NCBI GenBank assembly: GCA_036023115.1
Contig: JAYKKT010000040.1
Location: forward strand, 6,049,001 to 6,113,000
DNA: 64,000 bases
From: Brasenia schreberi
Taxonomy: Eukaryota; Streptophyta; Magnoliopsida; Nymphaeales; Cabombaceae
Direction: 5' to 3'
Both the position numbers and the translations under genes were made by a program. Positions 23,797-37,289 of this stretch are shown one piece after another. Under the pieces are notes generated by a model. The model saw nothing but the letters and a program-made list of their open reading frames with translations, did no database searches and was not told the origin of the DNA. The number at the start of each line of letters is the position of its first letter. Positions within the stretch are counted from its first letter, which is position 1.

Positions 23797-23840
23797 TAGA
23801 GTGGTCGCCCCACCTCGCCTCAATGTAGATCTGTCACTGA
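23797..23840. mobile_element. Fragment of the CCAGTGGCGGATCTA MITE family
   Basis: Only the right end is present (gtcgccccacctcgcctcaa, then tgtagatctgtcactg), matching 18915-18954. Confidence 0.6.
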
Positions 23841-24737
23841 CAAAACACGAATTTAACCAAGTCCTGACTCAAGATCGGATCAATGTGAGAACATTGACTT
23901 ATCTATGATCTATAAGTATTCTTTATATAATTTCTCATGGAAGATCCAACAAACCGCTTGATCTGGCTGTCATTAGCATACCAATGTGAGATCCCAATAT
24001 AGACTCCAACCCATTAACTCCCTTACCTTCATATTGACATTGGCAATTCTATATATGATAATTTTTATGTTTAAAATAAACTGGTTGGTTTTGATTTTAT
24101 TTTATTTTTCTCAATGAAAATATGGCTCCTAATGTTTCATGTGAACCGAACCTACCCTTAGCCCTGTGACGGTCAGCACTTAAATGCAACTCTCTCTCCA
24201 TTTGGTGAACGTTCAATAGAAAGAAGAAGAGTCTCCATGTGCAGGGGGTGGCCCTCATACAGTATATGATAAGACAAATAATGCAGCCTGCATTAGGTAT
24301 GACGACAGACAAGTCTGGGGGCGCGCGCCCCTGGTTTTGGCCCTTTGGGCAAAAAAAAAAGGTTTGCTCATTAACTTTGAGATAACAACTTGATGTGCAT
24401 GTAGGAATGTTATAAATACGGTATCGTACCCGTTAAAAGTATTTGTGTGTTGTACCCTCTTGTACAATAAAATATACTACTTTATTTTTCATTTAGTAAA
24501 AAACATAAATCTTTAATTTTATAAATTACTAAATTTTTATAAAGAGAAAATTAAAGTATTACATGATAAGTGTGCTAGAGAATTAAGCATTGTTATGTTG
24601 GCAGAAATGATGTCCGTCAATCCATGCACATACGATAATATCATATTGTATCGTTATAATGTAATATTTATGATATTGGTATTTAGGAATGTTAACATAT
24701 GAGGGAGGGGTGCATGTGTGTGTTTTAAGCATCAGCT

Positions 24738-24740
<3 letters not shown>

Positions 24741-24806
<66 letters not shown>
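24741..24806. repeat. Compound microsatellite (TA)n(GA)n
   Basis: About 36 bases of TA repeat, then about 30 of GA repeat. Confidence 0.95.
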
Positions 24807-24811
<5 letters not shown>

Positions 24812-25180
24812 CAGATTTGGAATCGGATATGGTATGTTAGTTGTATATATACTTCATATTTGAATCTGGATAGAGTGCCTTTAAAGAGCCTAAAGCAAAT
24901 GAAAGATGACCTAAAGACGGAAAGAGGTGAGTTGTAAAAATTGTTAATTAGGGAATGATTTAGATATTAGAAAAGTTACTTTTAGATGGCTAATTCATTG
25001 AAGATTTCCTAATAGGGGTTCAATATTTCAAGACATTTCAGATTTAAACGTGAGAAAGAGGACTTCAGCTTTAGGAGATGCTTTTCGGGAAAAAAATGTA
25101 TTTGCTCTTTCCCCTTTAGTAGGCGATACAGTAGAAATTACACATAATGACAACCTCGCTTTTCCATTGTCGAATTACCA

Positions 25181-25334
<154 letters not shown>

Positions 25335-25520
25335 ACTTTTTAAATATCAGTCATATTCCAAACATTCTTATAACTTTCTAAATGATACTAATATACTTTA
25401 TTGTGTTTTATATTTAATAGACAATGTGTATTAAATGTTTTGTTTTATTACCTCAACAATTCATCTCAAAGATCAAATTGTTAATATGATAAAGTGGATT
25501 TGTGCATGAATTATGCTCTC

Positions 25521-25552
<32 letters not shown>

Positions 25553-25839
25553 AAGAATGTTGGGGTAAGGCTGACCCCAAAAACTAAAGATGTTGCTAAA
25601 CTGTTATTATAGTTATTATGGGGAGTATACTTGGTTGTGGTTTTCTTTTTGCGGTATCTTCAACAAAACTTCCAATAACTCTCCCCAAGAAAGCATTTTC
25701 ACTTCTGCCTCTCCCTCATTAAATAAGTTTGTTTATTTCTTCCCTCAAGAGAGAGGAGTAGCTTGTTTCTTTGCTAAATTTGTTTGACGGTACATCTTTT
25801 CTTGTACATGATTATCATCTGAAGGCAAACCATACCGTT

Positions 25840-26080
25840 GAAGAGGCAATTCTGGACTGACCCACGTGGAAAATCCGTGTCCGGGTCATGGTTTAGCACC
25901 CTAGGTCAGGTTGGGGTCAACCGGAAGCACCCCGACGAAAGCTGGGTTTGGTCTGGCCTGACCCGAACCCGACACTGTTGTACATATTATATACCTATTT
26001 TACACATATATAGGGGTCACACCCTGGGTTGACCCAGAGCCTGACCTGATCAGGTTGGTTCTTGTTTCTTTAAGAAGAAA
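25840..26080. repeat. Degenerate 'gggtcagg / cctgaccc' repeat
   Basis: Self-complementary array of gacccgaaccc, gggtcagg and gacctgatcagg motifs, of the kind found in plant MITEs. The ends are undefined. Confidence 0.35.
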
Positions 26081-28330
26081 AAGATCGTTCGTCGTCAAGC
26101 TATTAGTAGAGTCAGTTTTTGAATTGAACCGTATTGGTTCGACAATTATGATTAAGGGGGAAAAAAGGAATATGTAAAGAAATTAGGTAAAAGCTTTCCG
26201 TATGGGTCCGTTCCTGCCCCAATTATCCGATTTGACCAACAATCGGTTGTTTGAAGCTACACCTAGAATAGGCCGGCATTCAAATCGAAATCCCATCGAT
26301 TTGCTGTGTCGATTTGGGCCAATTTGATTTGATTCTGAGAAGACTGCATCCAAAGACTTGAAGACAACACCCATGTGGCTTTGCTCTGTGAATGCCCAGA
26401 AGCTGAAGATTCCATGGCTGCCTGGTCAAGTCTTGTTCTTGACTCTGGCTGTGGATTGGAAATTTTCAAGGAGCATTCATTGCAAATTAGAGCGATCTTA
26501 AGAAATCAATGATTTGATGATGATGGTTGTGAGTAAAATGCAAAGTTGATAGGTGTTCTAGTTTCTTTTATGCTCAAGACGAGTCGGGATCAGTGAATCC
26601 GCAGCCTGAATCTGCCAATTCAAATTGAACAATTGAATTGGATTTTGATCCGATTCGATCTGATAGAACGGTATTCCCTTCTAGGTTGCCAGCATCATTT
26701 AATTTTTGGTCTTGTAGGCTGAATTTGCGAGAAAAATGACCTACTGTAGTTATTTAACTTTATTTTTTATGATTTATTCCAACTTTTATAAATTTTAATT
26801 GCCAATTCAGGCTAATTAGATTTTGGTTCGCTTGTTCTTTAGATCTATTTAGAAGAGAGTTAAGATTCAGAAAATATGGGACATGTTCGTGAAGTTGGAA
26901 AGCCAATGAAACCAGCTTGACTTTGAAACTTTGGAGATAACAATACAATACGGTAGAAATGATGGAGAAGGAAGGCGAAGAACAACAGAAGTCGGAGGAG
27001 ATCCCAAAGACGATATCTTAAGACTGTGAATCACTAAACACGGTTTCCTGCATGAGTTTTTCCAAAAGGTTAAAAAAGATATTATTTTAATGTATAGAGA
27101 TTCGAAAAACTAGTTCTCGTATATATTTCTTTAAGCTTTCTATTTCGTTTTTTGTATTTTTCATTTTGAGTTTTTTGTTTTTAGCTTGGGAGAAATGGTT
27201 TTGGGATTTCCTCCTTGTATTTAGTAAAGAAAAACATTTTATTTGTAAAGTTTTATCATCCCGTCAACAAGTACACGTTTCGCCGTTTTCGTTATTCTCT
27301 ACAACTACTTGAATGTCTTGTTTATCTCGAAAACTTTTCTGATAATTCTTTTCCCTCGTAAGAAAAGTAGACATCTATTACTACAGAAAATAACTTCTTC
27401 TGAGGGGTTCGAGCAGCAGAATCTTAAAATATTAAAATAGAACCTATGCTTTAACCTCATGAGAATTGAGCTCCCTGCTGACTGTAGCAGCAATGGCGCC
27501 CTTGTATTAAGCTAATCTCTCAGTTTGGGAAAGGAAAATGGCGTTCAAATTGATGGGTAATGATCCCATTGATTAAAATGCTGAATTCAACATAATCATA
27601 TTACTTCTCCAAATGTCATAAAGAATTCCTGTGAAAAAATATGATCATGTTTTTTTTATTTAAATACTAATATAATACAAGGTAGAGCACGATGACGACT
27701 GAAATCCATGTTGAGAGGTTGTGTTGTCATCAAGAGTCCAATCTTGTTGGGATTTTGTCGGCAACTTGGTTACTGGCAAGGTCCATTTGTCTTCGCTATA
27801 ACTCTCTCGATCGAACTTTGATTCGTGTGATTTTTTATTCTATGGAAAGAAGAACAAAAACCTTTCCACAAGATCACAAATTGATTCTTTTAGACCTTCG
27901 GAAACCTTTCAGTACCCCTCTCGATATTTTGGCATCAACAGTGTGGTGCAAGGTTTAGTTTAGGCTCAAATTTGGCTCGGGAAATCTGGTTTAATTTCAT
28001 GAGATATAATTGTGATGGATGTGTACCATCAAAGTTTGTAGCAATATTTTGAAGAAACCACGTTGTTTCAAGTCACATATGTTAACATTAAAGCTGATAT
28101 TTGGCCAAGAAAAGTAAAAAATTTCAAGATTTGAGTTGCTGATTTTGAATTATATAAAAATTATTGGTGCTGATAAAAATATTTGTCTTACTTATTTCAT
28201 TCTATTTAACTCTTATAACGTACTTGATTGTTTCTTTTTTGATATATTCCTTTAGTTCAATTGAATTTCTATCCTTATCAAACTTTTTATTGAGAAATTG
28301 AAAAAATCCACCGTTAATTTACAGCATGTA
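26081..28330. other. Intergenic stretch, no gene seen
   Basis: Several short frames on both strands (for example 27692-27958) have no recognised family or splice context. A gaatccg/cgattc degenerate patch lies at 26575-26670. Confidence 0.45.
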
Positions 28331-28539
28331 AACCCGTTCAACTTATTGTGTTAGCACAGTTTATGCATAAAGTACACAAGCGAAACACGCATATACGAGC
28401 TAAGCTGAGAAGAACGTGCAATGATTCTTGTTCATCTCGTATAGCATCATAAGCCGTGCAACAACTAATTTTTGCCCCATGTAAATAAACATAAAAGTCT
28501 GCTTTATGTGCACATATGTGTGCATACATGCATGTATGC

Positions 28540-28540
<1 letters not shown>

Positions 28541-28615
<75 letters not shown>
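28541..28615. repeat. Compound microsatellite (GT)n(TA)n(GA)n
   Basis: A short GT run, then about 30 bases of TA and about 34 of GA repeat. Confidence 0.95.
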
Positions 28616-28617
<2 letters not shown>

Positions 28618-29516
28618 TAAATTTAACGATCCTACAAAAATAGAGAACCACAAAAAAAACATCATTGTTCGATTGTAATGTTCAATCGTGAAAAGTTGGA
28701 TAAAAGTATCATTTATATGATGCATTTAAATGTTCTATGTTTTATTATCTCAACCGTTCGTCCTTGTAGTTCTCTATTTTTGTGGGTTATATATAAATAA
28801 TGAAAGAGAGAGACCGAGTTGGTCGTACGTTACATGGTGGTCCTTTTAAGTACTAGCAAGTAGGACCACACTGGCTCCGGCGACGGACATTTCCATGTTC
28901 CAGTTTCAGCTGTATCACTTTCAACAACCATTTTGGCTATCCGGCCTACTCTCCTCATGCCACCGCTGCAATTATGTAGGTTTGTAATGGTGGCCCTTCA
29001 CCTCCAAATCTTACAAGCCCTGGTGCCACTGCGAGATGGGGGCCATGTAAAGATACGGCCGCCGACCCCATGATCTACGAGATCATGATCTGACACCAAA
29101 ATGCATGTCATGGCACGAATGAGGAAGACCTTTATATATATATATATCAGTTCGAAACACCTTATCTTCATACCCTGAACCCAAACTTGATAAGGTCGGG
29201 TTGGGTTGAGGTTGAATGGATCGGGTCAATATTTCCACCCCTACTTTGATGGTCATGCATTCATCTAGCCGGGTCCTGCACGGGTTCTTTCTCATCCCTA
29301 CTTGCCAGGCAATATGGGATCTAAGTTGCCGTGAACCAAGGAAACCGTTTCAATGAAAAGTCTATTCACACCCACCTAAATGTTTCTTGCTGTTTCTGCA
29401 AAAGATGTCAAGTAAAGGATTTTCTTATGTCTTGAGCTTCTCTTGTATGTGATTTAGAAACTTGGTCAATGCCCTCCTCCAAAGATTTTTGAAGGCTTAA
29501 AAAGACCTGCATTATC

Positions 29517-29632
29517 ACGATGAGCAGTAGCTCGCCAGGCTAGAGGGTTGATTCACAAGCTGAAGGTCATGAGTTCAATATTTGGGGTGTGCATTTTTTT
29601 GCTTCAAGCCTCCCTACTATAACAAAAAGAAA
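29517..29632 (+). mobile_element. tRNA-derived SINE, family B
   Basis: B-box-like 'ggtcatgagttcaatatt', body 'caagcctccctactataaca' and A-rich tail, as in 23565-23670. A short repeat 'acctgcatta' flanks both sides. Confidence 0.55.
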
Positions 29633-29736
29633 TGTGAACCTGCATTAAACATTGTGTAAGGCACGAGGCTAACCAACTGCTCATCATCTTTGAAGTGGGC
29701 CATTTTTGACAATCTCATAATCAAATACCTCTCAAC

Positions 29737-29932
29737 GGTCACCGAGAGCACTAGATCAACGGTCACCGAGAGCGTTAGCTCAACGGCAGGCCGGCAATGA
29801 GTGTATGGTAGGTTTCGACCTCTTCTTGTAACAAAAGAAATCCAAGTGACGGTCACTGAGAGCGTTAGCTCAATGGCGGGGCACGAATGAGTGTATGTTA
29901 GGCTTCGACCTCTTCTTGTAACAAAAAAAAAA
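29737..29932 (+). mobile_element. Two head-to-tail truncated family A SINEs
   Basis: 'cgttagctcaacggcagg' and 'cgttagctcaatggcggg' A boxes are each followed by a shortened body and 'ttcgacctcttcttgtaaca' plus an A tail, about 95 bases apart. The B-box region of the full copy at 17023 is missing in both. Confidence 0.6.
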
Positions 29933-30426
29933 TCAACAGTACCGTAATAAGTTTGAGAAGTGAGCGATTCCGCGACGAATTAAATAACTACGGGCCCATA
30001 GTTTTTCTCACAGGAAACCCCGACAGAGATGCGATTTTAGCTGGATGATCGGGACCTTCCCCTTGCTTGAGCACATGGCTGGCACGCTACTCAAACCAAC
30101 TACTTTTCTTTGATTTGACGTTGGAAACTCAGACACCACGGAGAACCCGACATGAACACGAACCAAAATGTCTGTACTATGCATGGGTGGACACAAAGAA
30201 ATAGCTGGATCATTTTCAGGTTGGCCTTTTTCCGGACACAAACACGAAGCGCTATCACAGAACATGAAAGACGAATTGGTGGGAATTTCACAGTATAAAA
30301 AAGAGAACACGAATACAGCACGGAAAAATTCGGTCGTATTTGGGTTTTACCTGTTTTCACATGAAATGACACGATGCTGAACGACCTGAAACATGAAGCT
30401 ACCACGGATATATGATGCCCTCACGA

Positions 30427-31032
30427 ATAAGGATGGCAATAGGGGTGTTCACGGTTTGGTTCTAGCCTCAACCTGAGAACCAAACCGTGTTACAAATCAG
30501 AACCGAACTGATAGTTCTTGTTTGGTTCGGTTCTGAACCACAATTCTACTTATTTAAGGGTTTTGCTAAATATAATGTATTATACCATGAGATTATTTGA
30601 ATTTATGGTCCATATTTTATATGTGTGAGATTATAAAACTCATATATATAAACTTGTCGAGATTTAAATCCATATAAGTATATAAACTTTATATATAATA
30701 TATATATATATATACATATATTCACATTTTATGTGTATATAATGTTATAAAACTCATATACGTAAACTTATAAAGATTTATATGTACATGTATATATAAT
30801 GGTTCGGTTCAATTCAGTTCTCATGGTTTGATTCCAACACTAGAACCCGTAACCGAACCACCAAGTTCTTTTGCACGTCATAACTGAATTTTGAGACATC
30901 TAGACAGCTTGGTTCTGGCGGTTCCATCAACCCCTAACCTGTACATCTCCGACCCTAATGGGGCAGGGAATACCTGATTCAATGAAGTTCAGATATGGGT
31001 ATAAGGATAAGATGCCCCGACTTACCTGTACC

Positions 31033-31068
<36 letters not shown>

Positions 31069-31135
31069 AGAGGTATATATTATATGTCTGTATAAATATA
31101 TACATATATATGTATATGGAGATATATGCATCTCT

Positions 31136-31209
<74 letters not shown>

Positions 31210-31337
31210 TATACCTGATTTTTGCCCCGTATCCATTGGGGAAAAAAGAACCTGAACCACTATCCACCCGTGAATGTTTTGGGTTGGGGCCTGGAATAGG
31301 TATACCCGTCTCGACCCGGTCCATTGCCATCCCTACC
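30427..31337. mobile_element. MITE with 'ggatggcaat' ends, interrupted by a second MITE and TA tracts
   Basis: The left end 'aggatggcaat' and right end 'attgccatccct' are inverted repeats. The inner flank is rich in gggta/taccc motifs. A right-end relative occurs at 35555-35625 (cattgccattcct). TA runs lie at 31037-31063 and 31137-31202. Confidence 0.55.
30437..30935. mobile_element. Nested MITE-like element, ggttcggtt type
   Basis: It starts 'ataggggtgttcacggtt' only ~10 bases inside the outer element and ends 'ggttccatcaacccctaa'. Rich in aaccgaacc motifs on both arms. No coding capacity. Confidence 0.45.
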
Positions 31338-31930
31338 CATGAAGACTCAATTTGATAATTTTATCGACTTTTTATTACTTTGTTCTTGGAAAACATGGCT
31401 TGTGCCCATTTTGACGGCAGATCTTCTGCTCTTTTCGTCCTTTATACCACTATATCGCTTTCATGTCTAGCTCAAAATAATAAGACATATTTCACCTCGC
31501 CGTCTTGGAGTCCTTTGGTAAGAATATGCTGTCTCTGCAAATATATCGAAACCACTTGCTGGCTTGCAAAGTAGAGGTTAGAATCATTGACGACGAGGAT
31601 CGTTCTCAATCACATATTCACTAAGAGTAAATTCATTGAAACGCAAAGAAGATGAAGTTGGCAAGCAACTTTGTATGGTAAAGATCTAAATACGCCGATT
31701 TCAATGTTCTCAGATCACAACTGGAACTCGAAAACCCTCTCAGCTCTTCTGGTTCTCGTTGCATTTCATTCAACTCGTTTAGTTGTGTAGATTTTACGCT
31801 ACGCCGTAGTGCATGTATATGAAGTATATGCCAGTGCTGCACAGTAGTTGCAGGAGGCGCTTCTGCACATAGAAAGGCGCGGAGCACTTCCTACTTTCGT
31901 TCTCAAATCACTTTAGCTTTACTTCCTTAT

Positions 31931-32125
31931 ATATAGAGAGAGTAATTGGATTGACGTTGCTCGCACTCTAACCATTATTTTTCATCAGGATGAGTGTAAT
32001 AACATTCTTCTTAATTTTTTTTGAAACCCTTAAATTAAAATACCCGATCATTCATGCCCTCACAAAATAATAGTTATGCAATGGGTAGTGTTAGCTATAT
32101 GCAAGATCCAATTACTCTCTATTTA
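31931..32125. mobile_element. MITE, tatagagag...attggat family
   Basis: The ends atatagagagagtaattgga and tccaattactctctatttat are inverted repeats. About 195 bases long, inserted beside a TA run. A related copy is at 34158-34350. Confidence 0.65.
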
Positions 32126-32149
32126 TATATATATATATATAACATTATG

Positions 32150-34150
32150 AAATGATGTGGGTCGGGATCTAGTTAGATTCAGACCCGCTCAAGCCTAAGG
32201 AAAAATGTTGAGGCCATTTACCATCCCGGTGAGGCTCTCTTGTGGGGCACACTCAGGAGAAGATGAGCAAGCCGAAAACGACGTCGAGGAGTCGATCAGA
32301 ATCCGGTAAGAAACCCTCATTTTTGTTTTTCTATTTTCTTTTATTTTAGTTGCTAAATCTAAGTTAGATAAAAGAGATTTGCTTGATTTATGCTAAACAT
32401 TTTAAAACAAGCTTTAATACTCGAAAATTGGTTGAAAACAAGTGTAGATTTAGGAAATTTTTATTAAATTTGAGTTACCATTTTTTCCATAGATTTTCCA
32501 ACCAAAGTGTCGTCGTTGACGACCCATATTAGATTATATTGGAGGAGGAGGGGTAGGCGATTGGTTGGGGACCATCATCAACCTTGGTCTTCGCCGAAAA
32601 CTAGATAAATCGACACTGGAAAATCAAGAAAATCGACCCCTTTTAGGCGTGTCCGATTTTTGTGTCATGTCCGAAATACCTTGAAATGATATTGATTTGT
32701 GTCGTGCCCTCGTGTCATGTGTTAAGGAACAATTTTGTCTCAAAACAGGTCAGAAACATGTTTTGTGTAGGGTTTTGTGTCAGAAATGGGTCATGTTTAG
32801 GTTGGGTCTTTAAATAGGTTTTGGGTAAAAAACAAGACTCGTGTCAGTAGTTGCAGGTTCTTTGTCGACACAGTGACACAGGCTATCTATTGTGTCTCTC
32901 AATTTGGATCGGATATGGATCCAAGTAACAATTCAAATCTATGATAGTTTAAATGGATCAAATTAGGTTTTTGAGTGATTTTAGGGTCATTTGATATTCA
33001 ATTTGGATACGGTTTATTGTTTTAGATTTGTAGTTAAATATATTTTAATATTTTAATTATTTATAATTGTTTAGAGATTAAAATTGAAAGATTTGGTGGT
33101 GATAAGAGCGGCCCAACAGTTTCGATATTGGATCTTAGCGCTAGGTTATGCATTCTTTTATATAACTATGCTAGAAGTAATTTTCTTATTTTAAATAGAT
33201 TTGAATGTGCATGATTGATAAATGTTTTATTGATATTTATGAAATGATGTTCATAATTATGGATTATTTGATATGCTTTTGAAATAAAACGTGTTTATGA
33301 CATTGGTTAATAAAGAGCATGTTTTGATATGCATGTATTGTATGAACATGGTATTTAAATGTTGTATGATATGGATTTGTATTTTGATATTTGTGGATCT
33401 AAATATGATTTGTGAATGTAATGAAGTATAATTGATTTTAGAAATGTAATGATGTGTGAATATATGAATTGTACTTGTGTGGGTGACTTGTAGGTCCCCA
33501 GGGTGATTTGGCTTGGGGCGAATACATGAGGTATTCTCAGGCACATTGTCGTGAGAGTCGGCGTGGTTATCGTCTTGGACAGGGTTACCGAGGTCATGTT
33601 AAGGAGGGTTGGATGACTCTTGTGACCTTTGGGGTAGAGACAATATGAGTAACTAATGATATGTATGCATGTGTGAATGTGTGAGTATGAATTTAATATC
33701 ATGATTTAAATATAAAACTGTGATTTGTTATGAAATGATTGTAAAATTATGCATGTTTTTAGTATGAATTATGTTTAAAGATGTTTAACCTCTCTATTAA
33801 GCTATATATAGGAGCTCACCCTATTATTTTATAGTTTATCCTAAAGTTAGTACTTCCAAGGCGCACGGAGCATAGTAGGAGTTAAATAGAGCTGCCTTTT
33901 ATTTTTAGATGATATGATAAGTATTAAACGATTTTGAAAATCTTGTTATTCGAGGTTATTATCTGGTGGGCCCTACACTATTTTGGGCGTATTGTTTAGA
34001 ACTTTGATGTGAATATTTATTTAAGTTAGATATTTCATTGAGTTGAATTAAATTAGTATTGTATTTAGCTTCTGCTCACGATCACGCCTACGCGAGAAGT
34101 GGCCACGTGGCATTGGCTCGGGTCGGGTTGTGGTCGCGACCCGAGCAAGT
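32150..34150 (+). mobile_element. Possible solo LTR of an LTR retrotransposon
   Basis: An approximately 2 kb non-coding block starting tgtgggtcggg and ending gcgacccgagca (TG...CA, with inverted gggtcg/cgaccc). It holds a promoter-like TATATATAGG near 33804 followed by 'gagctcaccc', and GC-rich patches unlike the neighbourhood. No second copy and no flanking duplication were found, so this is a tentative call. Confidence 0.3.
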
Positions 34151-34157
34151 GTGAGAC

Positions 34158-34350
34158 TATATATAGAGAGTTGTTGATGCTGACTACTGTTCAACTATTG
34201 TTTTTTTAGTGTATGAGTGTAATAATATTGCCTTTCATCCTTTTTTTAAAAACACTTAAATTTTTTAAATTATACCGATACCACCGAAAAACAATAGGTA
34301 AGCGTTAATGAGTGTCATAAGTGAGCATCGTCCAATTTTATAGAGAGAGA
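34158..34350. mobile_element. MITE, tatagagag...attggat family
   Basis: Left end tatatatagagagttgttga. Right end 'gtgagcatcgtccaatttta' followed by tagagagaga, which inverts to match the left ends of the copies at 31931 and 14797. The interior shares 'gagtgtaataata' and 'aaccctt/acacttaaattt' blocks with 32000-32040. Confidence 0.55.
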
Positions 34351-35470
34351 GATTGAGAGAATTTAAGTTAGCATATCTATACAAATCTACTTATTAAAGA
34401 GATTGATGGTCCATTTTCAAAAGCAAAAGGGAAATGTATATTGTACTTTTTACCGATGTATTTAAGTATGATATAAATCTTTTTCTTTTTACAAACTTGG
34501 TATAGCATATACAAACACTTTTCAATAGTCGAATTTCAAAGGCAAAAGATTAAAAAGTACTTTTGTCAAGTATAGCATAAGAGTATAATCATATTTCTCA
34601 CCTTTTTGCCTTTTGAATTCTAGCTCTTGGTCTCTCTTAACCTAAGGGCTTCTAGCATGTGCTATGTTCTCTCTTTCTCTCTATATATAGAAAGAGAAAG
34701 AGTATGAGTAATATACTTATTTATCCTTGCAAATCTCAAACATTAGATCAAAGCAATAGATAAAAAAAAATATGAGTCAAATATTACATGCAAAAAGTAT
34801 ATGCATACATCCATCTCCTTGATTGAAATGAGATTTGTTAGGATATACCAAACATATAACTTAGCATTATATATATGTGTATGTGTGCACATACAAACAC
34901 ATGGATCCCTGATGGTCTTAGTCTTTTCATTGATTTTCCACTTATTCTACATGGATTTCTTATCACTTCTTCCACTAACGTTTCTTGTTTGTTTATTGAA
35001 ATATCAGTCTTTTGCATTTCCGAAGAGAAAACCGTTTGATTTCTCTTCTCAATTGCGGTGTTATCAGTGGTTAAGTTAGATTAGATAGAATCACATTAAT
35101 TAAGAACTAATATTAACATAATCCCAACAATTATTTCCTTTATCCTTTGTAAAATGTATCCCCTTTGATCCTTCTCCATACATATAGATATACACATAAA
35201 TACACACACATGCGCATATATTTACATATACATGTGTGTATATATATATGTTTGTATAGAGAGTATATTGTTAGACAACATGTGATACATTGCTTGACTA
35301 TCACAAGTGATTAATCGGACCGTGGTAATGAAGTTGTTCATCTCACATCAATACACATGCAAAGATCGATATATATCATCTGTGCAATTGCATAACGGCA
35401 CAGATCATCTAATAAAGTTTAGCAAGAGAGATGGTCTAGCAACTCCTAGTTTATATATATACACATATAC

Positions 35471-35510
<40 letters not shown>

Positions 35511-35870
35511 TCCCTGTTCGTCATAAAAAAAAAACATACCCATACCTACCCTATTAAAGTTAAGGTTTGGATCGGGTACAGGTATACCTCTTCAGAACCC
35601 ATCCCATTGCCATTCCTATTCATGAGCTCACGTTTTACAATGTCTAACATGATAAGTTGTGGATGTCTCTGAAGTCGAGCATGGCTCACAGTGCTCCTTC
35701 TCTTGATCCATCCAACTCATGCCATTTCCCGCCTAGTGATCAAAGAACAAGACCTTATGCAAATCATTGTTTCTCCTTCATGAGTTTGATATTTAGGGCA
35801 TGCATCTTGCTTTTGCCTCCACATTTCTACCCAAAAAGAAAAAGGACAAAAGCATAAGATTATCACAAGA
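34351..35870. other. Intergenic stretch with microsatellites, no gene seen
   Basis: A TA/GT compound tract is at 35463-35511 and a 'cattgccattcct' MITE end at about 35600. The short frames have no recognised family. Confidence 0.45.
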
Positions 35871-35879
35871 TTTTTATGT

Positions 35880-36367
35880 TGTTAATAAGTGCATTCAAAG
35901 CGACAAAATATGATGTCATTGGATGCTTGATGGAAATCAGCCCAGGCGATAGAAAGCAAAGGTAGATTTCCCACAAGCTACTGAAAATCACTTCTTTTTG
36001 GAAAAGAGTGTAATGTTGTATATGATCATTCTCGGTTGTAAATCCAAGGAAAAACATTACATATACAAAATATATAAAAGATTAAAACGTACACGTTATA
36101 AAAGAGGAAAATAGTTTGTAATGGAAAGCCCAAACGAGTAAACTAGAAAGATGAAGTTGTTATCACTCTCTATAAATACTAAAGAGAAAAGGACAAAAAA
36201 ATAGAGAAATCTTTTCTTAGAAAGACGCCTGTGGGAAACCATGTATACATTTTAATTCATTCCTTCAAAAGACATAAAGGTGATCACTCTGTCTCTGCAC
36301 AATCTTAGTTCTGCTGCAGATCATCGTTTCAGGCAAATCAATCGAAGCACAATAATATTCCAATAAG
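35880..36367 (+). mobile_element. Probable 5' LTR of the copia element at 36-40 kb
   Basis: Begins near TGTTGTTAATAAGTG and carries TATAAATA at 36171-36178. It is followed at once by a primer-binding-like site, with gag starting ~900 bases downstream. No matching 3' LTR exists in the window because the element is broken at 40264. The left boundary is a guess. Confidence 0.4.
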
Positions 36368-36382
36368 TTGTATCAAAGTCAG
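36368..36382 (+). other. Primer-binding-like site of the copia element
   Basis: TTGTATCAAAGTCAG resembles the copia primer-binding site complementary to initiator tRNA-Met (TGGTATCAGAGC). Its position after the LTR-like block and before gag fits that role. Confidence 0.45.
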
Positions 36383-36424
36383 GTTGTCGGAAACCTACAT
36401 ACAGAATAATCAATTAACAAAAAA

Positions 36425-36718
36425 GAGGGCAAGAGGAGGCGAATCAGCAAAGCTAAGCCAGAGTCAAGAAGATGCGGAGTAGCAAGCTCATCCAGAGTCA
36501 AGAGGAGGTGGAGCAACAAGCTCAGGCAGATGCAAGAGGAGGCGGAGCAGCAAGCTCGGCCATATGCAAGAGGAGGCGGAGCGGCAAACTCAGCAAAGGC
36601 AAGAGGAGGCAGAGCGGCAAACTCATCCAAAGTCAAGAGGAGGCAAAGCTGCAAGCTCATCCATCAGCAAGAGAAGACAGAGCGGCAAGAGGCGGAGCGA
36701 TAGACTCAACCAAAAGCT
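36425..36718. repeat. GA-rich minisatellite, ~33-36 bp units
   Basis: About eight imperfect units built on 'agaggaggcggagcggcaag' and 'ctcatccagagtcaag'. They lie in the leader between primer-binding site and gag. A frame stays open through them (36472-36720), but it reads as a low-complexity peptide and I do not call it a gene. Confidence 0.85.
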
Positions 36719-37289
36719 AGAGCGGTGAAGACCAACTATCTCCCTTGTCTCTCCCTCTCTCTTCTCCCCCTGTACTCTCCCTCTCCCCGTCGCCTCTCTC
36801 ACTCTCTCTCCCGTGTCACTCCCTCTCACTTTTCTCTAACTCTCCCTCTTCTCTAACCATCTAAAATTGCTCAACGATTTTTCAAAGCCATGGCGAGAAT
36901 TTTGCCCTTAATGGATAACCCATGCCACTCACGAAATTATAAAAAAGTACAGATATTTTTTTAGTAAAAAAGATAGTTATGCCCTTAATGGATGAAAAGA
37001 TAAAACTGTCCTCTCATAGTTTTTGAAAATTATAAAATACTAGACTGTGAAAGTATAAACTTACCCATGTATGGTTGAAAATTTACAGTTTTGCCATTGT
37101 ATGAAAAGATAGTATTGCCCCTATCTTTTTAAGAAAGTTTAAAAATAGGTTGAGGGGTATAATTACAAAATTTACCCTCAATCAACTGTGAATTTTATAA
37201 GAAAACTATGTGCATTTTTTACTATTTCAAGTAAACTATGTTTTATAGGATATAGTTTCACCACCTACTCCAACTACAACATAGGAAGA

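Noticed and set aside
36379..36829. Repeat-containing gene on either strand
   Set aside because: Frames stay open only because units are near multiples of three. The sequence lies in a retrotransposon leader and has no start context or recognised domain.
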